Below are positions 43,591-51,463 of a DNA stretch of 64,000 nucleotides, one piece after another (the first letter of the stretch is position 1; each line of letters begins with the position of its first letter). The stretch is from assembly GCF_023544445.1 (NCBI RefSeq), contig NZ_JALPVJ010000018.1:158656-222655 (forward strand), written 5' to 3'. Under the pieces are notes generated by a model. It had not been told where the DNA came from, did not search any database, and worked only from the letters and a program-made list of their open reading frames with translations. The position numbers and the translations under genes are program-made. Source of the DNA: Actinoplanes sp. M2I2. GTDB lineage: Bacteria > Actinomycetota > Actinomycetes > Mycobacteriales > Micromonosporaceae.

Positions 43591-43751
43591 GCCGGACCGG
43601 TCCGTTCTGTCCTCTCCGCCGGGACGCGGCCCGGTCGCGTGACTTCCGACGATTCGGTACGTCCGGGGGCACGGCCTGGCGATCGTCCGCGACTCGCCGC
43701 CGCATCGGTGATTCGCGACCGGCTGACGGCCCGTAGCGTCGAGCTCACCAT

Positions 43752-44930
43752 GTGCGCCAACGATTGCTACTCATGACCGGCCTCGGGAGTGAATCAGCGC
43801 CGGCCGCCGGCCCGAGGACACGACGGCAGTCCGTGGCGATGTCCATCTTCGACAGCCTGGGCAACCCGCACTACAGCGGCGGCGGCCCGGTCGTCGTCCA
43901 CGAGATCGCCACCAGGCTGGCCCGCGACTACGACGTCGTGGTCTACACCGCGTCGTACCGGGGAAGCCGATCGGGCACCCGGGACGGCGTCCGGTACGTC
44001 CATCTTCCGGTGGGTTGGGCCGGTCCCCGCGGTGGACAACTCCTGTTCCAGCTCCTGCTGCCGCTCGTGGCCGTCTTCGGCCGCCAGGCCACGTGGATCG
44101 AGACGCTGACGCCACCGGTGTCGGCGAGCCTGCTTCCGGTGTTCTCGCGCCGGCCCGTCGTCGCCCTGGTGCAGATGCTCAGCGGCGCCGACATGGCGCG
44201 CAAGTACAAATTGCCCTTCCACCTCGCGGAACGCCGGCTTCTGCGGCTCTATCGGCATTTCGTCACGCTCAACGAGACGGATCGGGCGGTGATCTCGCGG
44301 TACGCCCGCAAGGCCACCTGCGAGGTGATTCCCAACGGCACCCATCGTGCGGAGCTCGCCCGCGAGGACTTCGGCGGCGGCGACCACCTCCTGTTCCTCG
44401 GCCGCGTCGACGTCGAGCAGAAAGGCCTGGACCTGCTGATGGAGGCGGTCCGCCGGTTGCCACCCGGGATGCCCCTGGTCGTCGCCGGTTCGGGCGCGAT
44501 CGCGGAAGAGAACAAGCTGCGTCGGCTGGCCGAGGCCACCGGCGTCGACATAGTGCTGGCCGGACGGGTCGCCGGGGCGGACAAGGAGCGGCTGATCCGG
44601 TCGTGCGCGGCCCTGGTGGTGCCGTCCCGGTACGAGACGTTCAGCCTCTCGGCGCTGGAGGCGATGGCCCACGGCAAGCCGGTGGTGTATTTCGACCTGC
44701 CGCAGTTGCGCTGGATCGGCGACGACTGCGCGATTCCCGTACCGGCCTTCGACGTCGACGCGCTGGGCCGGGCGATGCGCGACCTGGCCACCGACGCGGC
44801 ACGGCGCGAGTCCCTCGGCCGCCGGGGCTACGCCCGCAGTCTCGACCACGATTGGGACGTCCTCGGCGATCGGTACCGGAGCGTGGTCCAGAACGTTCTC
44901 CGGCCTCGCCGTCACCGGTCCGCGACGTAG
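43752..44930 (+). CDS. Family 4 glycosyltransferase (GT-B)
   Basis: Up to 392 residues. N-domain with SLGNPHYSGGGPVVVHEIAT (glycine-rich loop), C-domain with LLFLGRVDVEQKGLDLLMEA and the E-x7-E retaining motif SRYETFSLSALEAMAHG. Retaining transferase for a nucleotide sugar such as GDP-mannose-like donors. The start is GTG at 43752 or a later codon near MSIFDSLGN. Its end overlaps the convergent PIG-L deacetylase gene by 19 bp. As GDP-heptose is made next door, it may add heptose or mannose to a surface glycan; this is inference. Confidence 0.88.
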   Translation: MRQRLLLMTGLGSESAPAAGPRTRRQSVAMSIFDSLGNPHYSGGGPVVVHEIATRLARDYDVVVYTASYRGSRSGTRDGVRYVHLPVGWAGPRGGQLLFQLLLPLVAVFGRQATWIETLTPPVSASLLPVFSRRPVVALVQMLSGADMARKYKLPFHLAERRLLRLYRHFVTLNETDRAVISRYARKATCEVIPNGTHRAELAREDFGGGDHLLFLGRVDVEQKGLDLLMEAVRRLPPGMPLVVAGSGAIAEENKLRRLAEATGVDIVLAGRVAGADKERLIRSCAALVVPSRYETFSLSALEAMAHGKPVVYFDLPQLRWIGDDCAIPVPAFDVDALGRAMRDLATDAARRESLGRRGYARSLDHDWDVLGDRYRSVVQNVLRPRRHRSAT

Positions 44931-45709
44931 TACGTCTCGGGCGACCGCGGAATGATCCCGCCCGGAAAAAGGCCGCCCACCTGACTGCCGTAGCCCTCGA
45001 TCAGACGCGCCTTGGCGCCGATTCCCTCCTCCCATCGCCAGGGCAGCAACCCGTTCCGGGAAAGAAATCTCTGGTCGACCGATGATGATTGATCGTACGG
45101 AAAGTCGGAGAAGTAGACGGCCCGCTCGCCGAATTGCGCGCCCGCCTGCCGGGCGATGAGATGATCCACATGTCGGCCGACCCCGACCGGGCAGAACACC
45201 AGTCGTGCGCCGGTCGCTCCGGCCACCGCCGCCACCGCCGCACCGACCTCGGCGACCATCGGGCGGTCGCCGCGCGCCAGCCGCCCGCGGGCGATGTCGT
45301 AGCGGTAGGTCGGATAGCGGTGCGCGAGCTCGGGCAGCAACCGCCCGGCGCGTGCCGGCAGCCCGCCCCGCAGCCGGCGCCTCCGGAACAGAGCGTCAGG
45401 AAAGTCCAGGTGAACGGCCCGCACCCGCAGCTGGGCGAGCACGTCGAGGTCCTCCTGCCGACGGGTCTCGAACAGCGTCCGGGCGTCGCCGGCGCCACAG
45501 CCCTCGAGGAAGCCACGGGCGGCGTACGTGTGCGGAGGTTCGGCGGCGGCGGTGAACACCGTCACGACAACAACGGGGCAGGCGCTCGCGACGGCTTCGA
45601 GAAAGGCGCCGCAAGACAGCACCGCGTCGTCCAGATGGGGCGAAACGAACATGATGGTATCGCCGGAGGACAATGCGTCACGCAATTTCCCCGGCACCGC
45701 TGCGATCAT
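44912..45709 (-). CDS. PIG-L/LmbE-family deacetylase
   Basis: 265 residues. Metal site FVSPHLDDAVLSCG (His25, Asp28) and GVGRHVDHLIARQAG (His) match zinc-dependent N-acetylglucosaminyl deacetylases (MshB, PIG-L, LmbE). ATG at 45709 selected: AAGGAAA is 8 bases before it, whereas the longer frame to 45766 has none. Divergent from hddC, sharing a 77-bp promoter spacer. In other actinomycetes PIG-L enzymes act beside heptose genes, for example on acetylated amino sugars in nucleoside or aminoglycoside pathways, so a deacetylation step in this glycan is likely. Confidence 0.85.
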   Translation of the reverse strand: MIAAVPGKLRDALSSGDTIMFVSPHLDDAVLSCGAFLEAVASACPVVVVTVFTAAAEPPHTYAARGFLEGCGAGDARTLFETRRQEDLDVLAQLRVRAVHLDFPDALFRRRRLRGGLPARAGRLLPELAHRYPTYRYDIARGRLARGDRPMVAEVGAAVAAVAGATGARLVFCPVGVGRHVDHLIARQAGAQFGERAVYFSDFPYDQSSSVDQRFLSRNGLLPWRWEEGIGAKARLIEGYGSQVGGLFPGGIIPRSPETYYVADR

Positions 45710-45786
45710 TGTTGATTTCCTTTCACTCACGCGAGAATAAATCTCGGGTACCCCTCTCCGAAACATTCGGACGGGAGGCTGAAGCC

Positions 45787-46806
45787 ATGGAGGCTATTCT
45801 TTTGGTGGGTGGTCAGGGAACGCGACTGCGGCCGCTCACCCTCACCACACCGAAGCCGATGTTGCCCCTCGCCGGCATCCCGTTCATCACGCACCAGCTG
45901 CTGCGCGCCCGGCAGGCGGGTGTCGATCACGTCGTTCTGGCCACCTCGTACAAGGCCGCGATGTTCCGCGATCACTTCGGCGACGGCGCCACACTCGGGC
46001 TGGCTCTCAGCTACGCCGTGGAGCACGAGCCGCTGGGCACCGGCGGGGCGCTGCGCAACGCCACCGGCCACCTGCGCGGCGACGGCCCGGTGATCATCCT
46101 GAACGGCGACGTGCTGGGCGGTCTCGATCTGGTCGCGATGGTGGACCACCACCGGCACGGGGCCGCCGACGTCACCCTGCACCTGCGGCGGGTGCCCGAC
46201 CCCACGGCGTACGGCGTGGTCACCACCGACCGGGACGGCCGCGTGTCGGCCTTCGACGAGAAGACCGACCGGCCGGCGACCGACCAGGTCAACGCCGGGA
46301 CGTACGTGTTCTCCCGCGCCGCTCTGCAGGCGATCCCACCGGGCCGGGTGGTGAGTGTGGAGCGCGAAACCTTCCCGCGCCTGATCGGCGAGGGCCGACG
46401 GGTCCTCGGCCTGCACGACGACGCGTACTGGCTGGACATCGGCACCCCGGCCACCTACCTGCGGGGCAACTGCGATCTCGTCACCGGTCTCGCACCCTCG
46501 GCCGCCTTGGACGCCACGCCGGCCGACACCCTCGTGCTGGCCGGGGCTGAGATCGGCGACGGCGCCGAGCTCAGCGGCGGAACGGTGGTCGGCCACCGTA
46601 CGGCCGTCGGCGCCCAGGCCCAGCTGTGCCGGAGCGTGATCTTCGATGACGCCGCCATCGGCGCCGGCGCCCGGCTGACCGATGCGGTCGTCGGCCGCGG
46701 CGCCCGCATCGGCGCGGGAGCCGTCGTCGACGGTGTGATGCTGGGCGACCGGGCCGAGGTGCCGCCCGGGGCGCGGCTGATCGGCGCGGTTCCCGTCCGC
46801 GGCTGA
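45787..46806 (+). CDS. hddC: Heptose-1-phosphate (or mannose-1-phosphate) guanylyltransferase
   Basis: 339 residues. Nucleotidyltransferase domain with GGQGTRLRPLTLTTPKPMLP (residues 8-27), LNGDVLGG and NAGTYVF, then a left-handed beta-helix C-domain (VVGHRTAVGA, AAIGAGARL, VVGRGARIGAGAVV). Sequence alone fits mannose-1-phosphate guanylyltransferase equally well. HddC activity (GTP + D-glycero-D-manno-heptose 1-phosphate to GDP-heptose) is inferred from the adjacent gmhB-gmhA-hddA genes. The beta-helix domain is longer than in Campylobacter/Aneurinibacillus HddC. It converges on gmhB with a 14-bp gap. Confidence 0.8.
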   Translation: MEAILLVGGQGTRLRPLTLTTPKPMLPLAGIPFITHQLLRARQAGVDHVVLATSYKAAMFRDHFGDGATLGLALSYAVEHEPLGTGGALRNATGHLRGDGPVIILNGDVLGGLDLVAMVDHHRHGAADVTLHLRRVPDPTAYGVVTTDRDGRVSAFDEKTDRPATDQVNAGTYVFSRAALQAIPPGRVVSVERETFPRLIGEGRRVLGLHDDAYWLDIGTPATYLRGNCDLVTGLAPSAALDATPADTLVLAGAEIGDGAELSGGTVVGHRTAVGAQAQLCRSVIFDDAAIGAGARLTDAVVGRGARIGAGAVVDGVMLGDRAEVPPGARLIGAVPVRG

Positions 46807-46820
46807 GCTGGCCGGAGCGG

Positions 46821-47342
46821 TCACCGCAGCAGCCAGGTCACTGCCTCGGCGAGCGACCTGGCTGTGACGGTGGCCGCCGGATCGGGCGAGGCGGCCAGCC
46901 GCACCGTGGCGCAACCGGCCGCCGCGCCCGCCGCCACGTCGGACGCCGCGTCGCCGATCATCACGCTGCGCCCCAGATCCACCCCCGGGTGGTCGCGGGC
47001 GACGCGGTGCAACAACCCCGGCAGAGGCTTGCGGCATCCGCACTCGCCGGCTTCGTGCACGCAGGCGTAGATGCCGTCCACCTCGGCGCCGGCCGCGCCG
47101 AGCAGCTCCCGGAACCGGTCGTGCACCTCGTCGAGGCCCGGCGCCGTCATGAGGCCACGGGCCACGGCGCGCTGATTGGTCACCACGAAGACCGGCAGGC
47201 CCGCGTCCCGCAACCGGCGCACCGCCGCGCCCGCCCCGGGCAGCAGAATGAGCTGCTCGGGGCGGGTCACGTACGCACCTTCGGGCGCCTTGACGTTGAC
47301 GGTGCCGTCACGGTCCAGCAGGACCGCCGACCAGGTCGTCAT
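46821..47342 (-). CDS. gmhB: D-glycero-D-manno-heptose 1,7-bisphosphate 7-phosphatase (HAD-IIIA)
   Basis: 173 residues. HAD motif 1 LLDRDGTVN (Asp10 nucleophile, Asp12), motif 2 VVTNQ, zinc loop CVHEAGECGC (C-x-H-x4-C-x-C, the GmhB signature), CRKPLPG and motif 4 GDAASDVAAG. Removes the 7-phosphate of heptose bisphosphate. The ATG at 47342 overlaps the gmhA stop (ATGA); the longer frame to 47405 is not needed. Third gene of the hddA-gmhA-gmhB operon. Histidinol phosphatases share this fold, but the context favours GmhB. Confidence 0.88.
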   Translation of the reverse strand: MTTWSAVLLDRDGTVNVKAPEGAYVTRPEQLILLPGAGAAVRRLRDAGLPVFVVTNQRAVARGLMTAPGLDEVHDRFRELLGAAGAEVDGIYACVHEAGECGCRKPLPGLLHRVARDHPGVDLGRSVMIGDAASDVAAGAAAGCATVRLAASPDPAATVTARSLAEAVTWLLR

Positions 47343-47926
47343 GGCCGTGGGTGGATGGTCGCCTCGACGATCTCGCAGATGGTGTGCCCGACCGCCATGT
47401 GGCACTCCTGGACGCGGGCGGTCTCGTAGGACGGCGCCCGGAACGTGAAGTCCGCGAGGCCGGCCAGCTTTCCGCCGTCCGCGCCGGTGAAGGCGACCGT
47501 GGTGATCTCCATCTCGGTGGCCTGACGCACCGCCTGGACGACATTGCCCGAGTTCCCGCTCGTGGACAGGCCGACCAGGACGTCCCCCTTGCGGCCGAGG
47601 CCGGCGAGCTGGCGGGCGAAGGTCAGGTCGTAGCTGTAGTCGTTGCCGATCGCCGTCATCGCCGCGGTGTTGCTGGCCAGGCAGTACGACGACATCGACG
47701 GCCGGTCGTACTTGAACCGGCCCAGGAGCTCGGCCGACAGATGCTCGGCATCGGTGGAGGAGCCGCCGTTGCCGCAGAAGAAGACGGTCCCGCCCTTCGC
47801 CATGCAGTCCACCACCGCACCGGTGATGTCGTCGAGCATCTCCATCAGCTCGTCGTCGCGGGTCACCCGGTTCTTCGTCTCGGCGCTCTCGCCGATGCTG
47901 GTGCGCAGGACAGCGGAATAGCTCAT
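47339..47926 (-). CDS. gmhA: Sedoheptulose-7-phosphate isomerase (SIS domain)
   Basis: 195 residues, full length for GmhA. FFCGNGGSSTDAEHLSAEL (residues 49-67) with zinc ligands His62 and Glu66, LGLSTSGNS-type loop as LVGLSTSGNSGNV, and QECHMAVGH (Gln173, His181) complete the active site. Converts sedoheptulose 7-phosphate to D-glycero-D-manno-heptose 7-phosphate, the committed step. Overlaps hddA by four bases upstream and gmhB by four bases downstream, so the three are coupled. Confidence 0.93.
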   Translation of the reverse strand: MSYSAVLRTSIGESAETKNRVTRDDELMEMLDDITGAVVDCMAKGGTVFFCGNGGSSTDAEHLSAELLGRFKYDRPSMSSYCLASNTAAMTAIGNDYSYDLTFARQLAGLGRKGDVLVGLSTSGNSGNVVQAVRQATEMEITTVAFTGADGGKLAGLADFTFRAPSYETARVQECHMAVGHTICEIVEATIHPRP

Positions 47927-49038
47927 CGGGGGCTCCAGGTGCTCAGGCCGGCGGGAGCGAAGGTGATCTCCTCGACCGTCATGTCCAAGTTGGTCAGTGC
48001 GGCGGCCACCTGCCGTTTGGCGTCGAAGTCGCAGTAGATGAGCATGAAACCACCACCACCGGCTCCGGTGATCTTGCCGCCGAGCGCGCCGGCGGCCCGG
48101 GCGGCCGCGTACGCCTCATCGATGTAGGGCGTGCTGATGCGCGGGCTGATCCGCTTCTTCTGCTGCCAGGCCTCGTCGAGCAGGCCGCCGAAGTCCCGCA
48201 GCCGGTTGCGCAGCAGGGCGTGCTTCATCGCGGTGGCGAGCTCCTTCTGGGCCCGCAGTCCCCCGACGGTGTCCTCCTCGGCGCCGGCCAGCCGAGCCGA
48301 TTGATCCGCGATGATGTGGTCGGAGGCCCGGGTCCGGCCGGTGAAACAGAGCAGCAGGTTGTGCTCCAGCTCGGCCAGCGTGTCGTCGCGGATCCGCAGC
48401 GGGTTGACGACCACGTGGTCGCCGCCGAGGAACTCGATGTAGTTGAAGCCGCCGAAGGCCGCCGCGTAGTGGTCCTGCTGACCCCCGCGGATGCCGAGGT
48501 CGTACCGCTCGAGCCGGTGCGCGGTGCGGGCCACCTCGTAGGCGTCCATCTGCAGCCCGTACCGGTCACGGAGCAGGCCGACCAGGGTCACCATGACGGC
48601 GGAGGACGACCCCAGCCCCGAGCCGGGCGGCGCGGAGCTGTGAATCTTGAGGTCGTAGCCGTGGCGTTCGCCGCCGGCCAGGTCGCCGAGGTGGCAGGCC
48701 GCGGCCTTGGCCAGGTCGAGCTCGCCGTCGAGTTTCAGGTGCTCGTCGACGCCGAACTGCAGGGACACCCCGAGGTCCTCGGACGAGACGGTGATCTCGC
48801 CGTCCGGCCGCGGGGTGAGGCTGCCGTAGGCGTACCGGGCGATGGTCGCGGAGAGCACCGCGCCGCCCTCGGTCTCGGGGAAGGGTGCGACATCGGTGCC
48901 GCCACCGGCGAAGCTGACCCGCAGCGGGGCCTTCGCCCGCAGCCGGAGCGAACGGGTGTCGCCTTCGATGGACGGGCCGTCCGTGGCGGGCCGGGTGGTG
49001 GCCCCGGCCGCCGGATCGGTGATGAGCAGGCTGGGCAC
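47923..49038 (-). CDS. hddA: D-glycero-alpha-D-manno-heptose-7-phosphate 1-kinase (GHMP kinase)
   Basis: 371 residues. APLRVSFAGGGTDVAPFPE (residues 37-55), ATP loop PPGSGLGSSSAVMVTLV and the C-terminal ITGAGGGGFMLIYCD are HddA/GHMP hallmarks; GGQQDHYAAAFGGFNYIEF is shared with HddA and FKP kinases. Phosphorylates heptose 7-phosphate at C1 in the alpha configuration, committing it to GDP- rather than ADP-heptose. GTG at 49038 chosen: GGGAG lies 5 bases before it. Operon order is hddA-gmhA-gmhB, starting 8 bp after the GT2-GT4 fusion gene, likely co-transcribed. Confidence 0.9.
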   Translation of the reverse strand: MPSLLITDPAAGATTRPATDGPSIEGDTRSLRLRAKAPLRVSFAGGGTDVAPFPETEGGAVLSATIARYAYGSLTPRPDGEITVSSEDLGVSLQFGVDEHLKLDGELDLAKAAACHLGDLAGGERHGYDLKIHSSAPPGSGLGSSSAVMVTLVGLLRDRYGLQMDAYEVARTAHRLERYDLGIRGGQQDHYAAAFGGFNYIEFLGGDHVVVNPLRIRDDTLAELEHNLLLCFTGRTRASDHIIADQSARLAGAEEDTVGGLRAQKELATAMKHALLRNRLRDFGGLLDEAWQQKKRISPRISTPYIDEAYAAARAAGALGGKITGAGGGGFMLIYCDFDAKRQVAAALTNLDMTVEEITFAPAGLSTWSPR

Positions 49039-49046
49039 GGTACTCC

Positions 49047-50960
49047 CTAGAGGTGCGTGGTGCGATGGACGATCGCCGGGGCGCGTCGCGCGCCGGCCCG
49101 TTCGAGCACGGTGCGAAAGACCCGGTCGTGGTGCGCGGTCGCCGCCTCGACCGACATCTCCCGGCCCCGCGGGAGACTGAGGGCGGCCAGCCGGTCGAGC
49201 AGGGCGTCGTCGGTGGCCAGCCGCTTCAAGGCGTCGCGCAGGGCTTCGACGTCGCCCGGCGCGACCAGCAGGCCGCTGGCCCCGGCGACCTCGCGGACCC
49301 CGGGCAGGTCGCTGGCCACCGGCACGCAGCCGGCCGCCATGCCCTCGCCGAGCACGAGGCCGTACGCCTCGGCCGTGGTGAGGCTGGGCAGGACAATCAC
49401 GTCGTGGTCGCGGTAGGCGCGCCACAGGTCCTCATCGCTGACCCGGCCGCGTACGGTCACGCCCGGCATGCCGGCCGCCCGCGCCTCCAGCTCAGGGCGC
49501 TGCGGCCCGTCACCGATCAGCGTCACCGACACGCCCGTGAGGTCGTCGGCCGCGTCGAGGAGCACGTGCGCGCCCTTGTACGGCCGGAGCTGACCGACGA
49601 AGAGCACCCGGAGCGCCCCGGCCGGGCGGGCCGGGCGGGGCCGCACCCGGCTGGTGTCCACACCCCACGGGATGATCTCGAGCGGCGGCCCCGAACGGGT
49701 GCGCATCCGATCGCGGTACTCCACCGAGCTGACCAGCACAGCGTCGGCGAGCTGGGCGATCCGCCGGTGGATCCGGTTGTAGGCGGCGCAGGCGACCCCG
49801 AGTCCCGGGATGGCCAGATCGCTGTGGTGGGTGTAGACGACCGCCGGTCGCCGCCGCATCGTCGCGGCCAGCAGCAGGAAGGCGTCGCTCATGGTCGGCA
49901 CCGGACCGTGGACGTTGACCACGTCGTAACCGCCCAGGAGGCGGCGGAACCGGGGCCAGGAGAGAGCGAAGCCGGAGAAGCGGAACTCGCGGCGGATGAA
50001 GTGCGGGAAGTCGGCCCGGCTGACCACGTCGACGTGGTGCCCGGCCGCGGTGAGGCTGCGGCTCAGGTTGCCCATGGAGGTGGCGATGCCGCTGACGACC
50101 GGGGCCACTTCCGAGGTGAAGATCAGGATCCGCAGTGGACGGTCGGGCGCCGCAGGCGGCGGGACCGGCCCGGCGCGGCGCAGGGCATGGACATGGCGCA
50201 GGAACCGGCGGGCCTCGGCCGGCCCCGACTTCGAGGCACCTTCGTGCCGTGCCTGAAAGGTGTATTCCGTTTCGCCGACGGCGTTCCACCGGCCCCGTAC
50301 GAGAATCTCGAGAAGAATCTTGTAGCCGATCGGCCGCAACGGCGCGCCGTCCACGACCTCACGGCGGACGGCGAAGAACCCGCCCAGCGGATCGGTCGAC
50401 GCCCGGGTGCGGGGCAGCAGGGCGTGCACCAGCCGCCGGCACCCTCGGGAGGCCTGATGACGGAACAGGCCGTGCAGCCCGGCGGCGGACCCCTGCCCGC
50501 GGTACCGGGTGCCGACAGCGATGTCGGCCGGCCCGGACAGCAGCGTGTCGACCAGGCGGGGCACGACGTCCGGCGGGTGTTGCAGGTCGGCGTCCATCAC
50601 CACCAGGACGGCGGCCGTGGTCGCGGCGAAACCGGCGAGCACGGCCCCGCCCAGGCCGCCCTCGCGCCGGCCCGGAGGCCGATGCACACAGGTGACCCGC
50701 GGGTCGTGCCCGGCCAGCGTGGTCAGCCGTTCCACCGTCTCGTCGTCGGAGTCGTCGACGAAGACGAGTTCCCAGTCGCGGCCGCTCAGGGCGGCCCGGA
50801 TCCGGTCGTAGAGAGGTCCCACGCTGCCGGCCTCATGCCGGGTCGGCACGATGACCGCGATGCGTTGTGGATCGGGAGGTCGGTCTTGTGAAGTCTGGTC
50901 GTTGTGGGCGATGTCGCCCGCTCCGGGAGCGGGCACAGATCGCTGCGCACTCTGATACAC
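49047..50960 (-). CDS. Fused GT2 (DPM1-like) and GT4 glycosyltransferase
   Basis: 637 residues, two catalytic domains in one chain. Residues about 33-265: polyprenyl-phosphate mannosyltransferase-like GT-A domain with AVIVPTRHEAGSVGPLYDRI, LVVMDADLQHPPDVVPRLVD (D-x-D) and YKILLEILVRG. Residues about 275-620: GT-B domain with ILIFTSEVAPVVSGIATSMG, VLFVGQLRPYKGAHVLLDA and EAYGLVLGEGMAAG (E-x7-E). No membrane helix, unlike many DPM enzymes. It could charge a polyprenyl carrier with a sugar and also extend the chain. It begins the likely heptose operon (8 bp before hddA) and lies downstream of a 503-bp non-coding stretch that probably holds the promoter. Confidence 0.87.
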   Translation of the reverse strand: MYQSAQRSVPAPGAGDIAHNDQTSQDRPPDPQRIAVIVPTRHEAGSVGPLYDRIRAALSGRDWELVFVDDSDDETVERLTTLAGHDPRVTCVHRPPGRREGGLGGAVLAGFAATTAAVLVVMDADLQHPPDVVPRLVDTLLSGPADIAVGTRYRGQGSAAGLHGLFRHQASRGCRRLVHALLPRTRASTDPLGGFFAVRREVVDGAPLRPIGYKILLEILVRGRWNAVGETEYTFQARHEGASKSGPAEARRFLRHVHALRRAGPVPPPAAPDRPLRILIFTSEVAPVVSGIATSMGNLSRSLTAAGHHVDVVSRADFPHFIRREFRFSGFALSWPRFRRLLGGYDVVNVHGPVPTMSDAFLLLAATMRRRPAVVYTHHSDLAIPGLGVACAAYNRIHRRIAQLADAVLVSSVEYRDRMRTRSGPPLEIIPWGVDTSRVRPRPARPAGALRVLFVGQLRPYKGAHVLLDAADDLTGVSVTLIGDGPQRPELEARAAGMPGVTVRGRVSDEDLWRAYRDHDVIVLPSLTTAEAYGLVLGEGMAAGCVPVASDLPGVREVAGASGLLVAPGDVEALRDALKRLATDDALLDRLAALSLPRGREMSVEAATAHHDRVFRTVLERAGARRAPAIVHRTTHL

Positions 50961-51463
50961 GATGAATCCTCACGTCTGCAACGATCGAATGGGGTTGCAT
51001 TGACGGACGTGACTTGACGGCCCTCTTTTGAGGACTTTTGAGAAGGGGAGTCCCGTTCCTACCAAGATCGGAAACTCGGAGGATTACCGGCGGTGGATCG
51101 GACCGCCGGCAACGTCGAAGCGGATGGCGCGACTGTCGCCGGAAATTGATGTTAGGGACTTGCCCGGCTCAGGGGAAGAGCCCATTCCGTCCGGCGCCGC
51201 CGATGCCCAGGCCTTCCGAAATGTCGCAACCATCCGCAAAACCGGTCCGACATACAAGGCTGATGTCCTCTTTGCCACCTGCTCCGGCGTCACCAAACGA
51301 CGGTTTCGCAAATGAGGAACACATCCTGGCCGTTCGGTGGGTTTCGGCGGTGAAATCGATCCGGATGTGGCCGCTCATTGTCGAATGTGAACGTGACTGT
51401 GACGAAGCGAGTCCCTTACTGTTTCCGTTTCATTTCGCTTCATCGGGATGGAACGTGCCGATC
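50961..51463. promoter_or_regulatory. 503-bp intergenic region, lower GC, probable promoter of the heptose operon
   Basis: Separates the fusion gene from a co-directional GT4 gene. Visible: a phased direct repeat CTTTTGAG (51024-51031 and 51034-51041) near the fusion-gene start, and GAAGCGA/TCGCTTC arms around 51405-51435 that could terminate the upstream GT4 transcript weakly. Two short ORFs (95 and 75 codons) occur in opposite strands but lack ribosome sites and homology. Base composition is less GC-rich than all neighbours. Confidence 0.55.

Noticed and set aside
45787..49038. ADP-heptose (HldE) route or an antibiotic cluster
   Set aside because: The kinase is of HddA (C1-alpha) type, the nucleotidyltransferase has a GDP-mannose-like sequence, and no PKS, NRPS or aminotransferase genes lie nearby; only the surface-glycan reading fits.
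51028..51315. 95-codon plus-strand ORF and a 75-codon minus ORF in the spacer
   Set aside because: Neither has a ribosome site, homology or GC-typical third positions; both are treated as chance frames in the lower-GC spacer.
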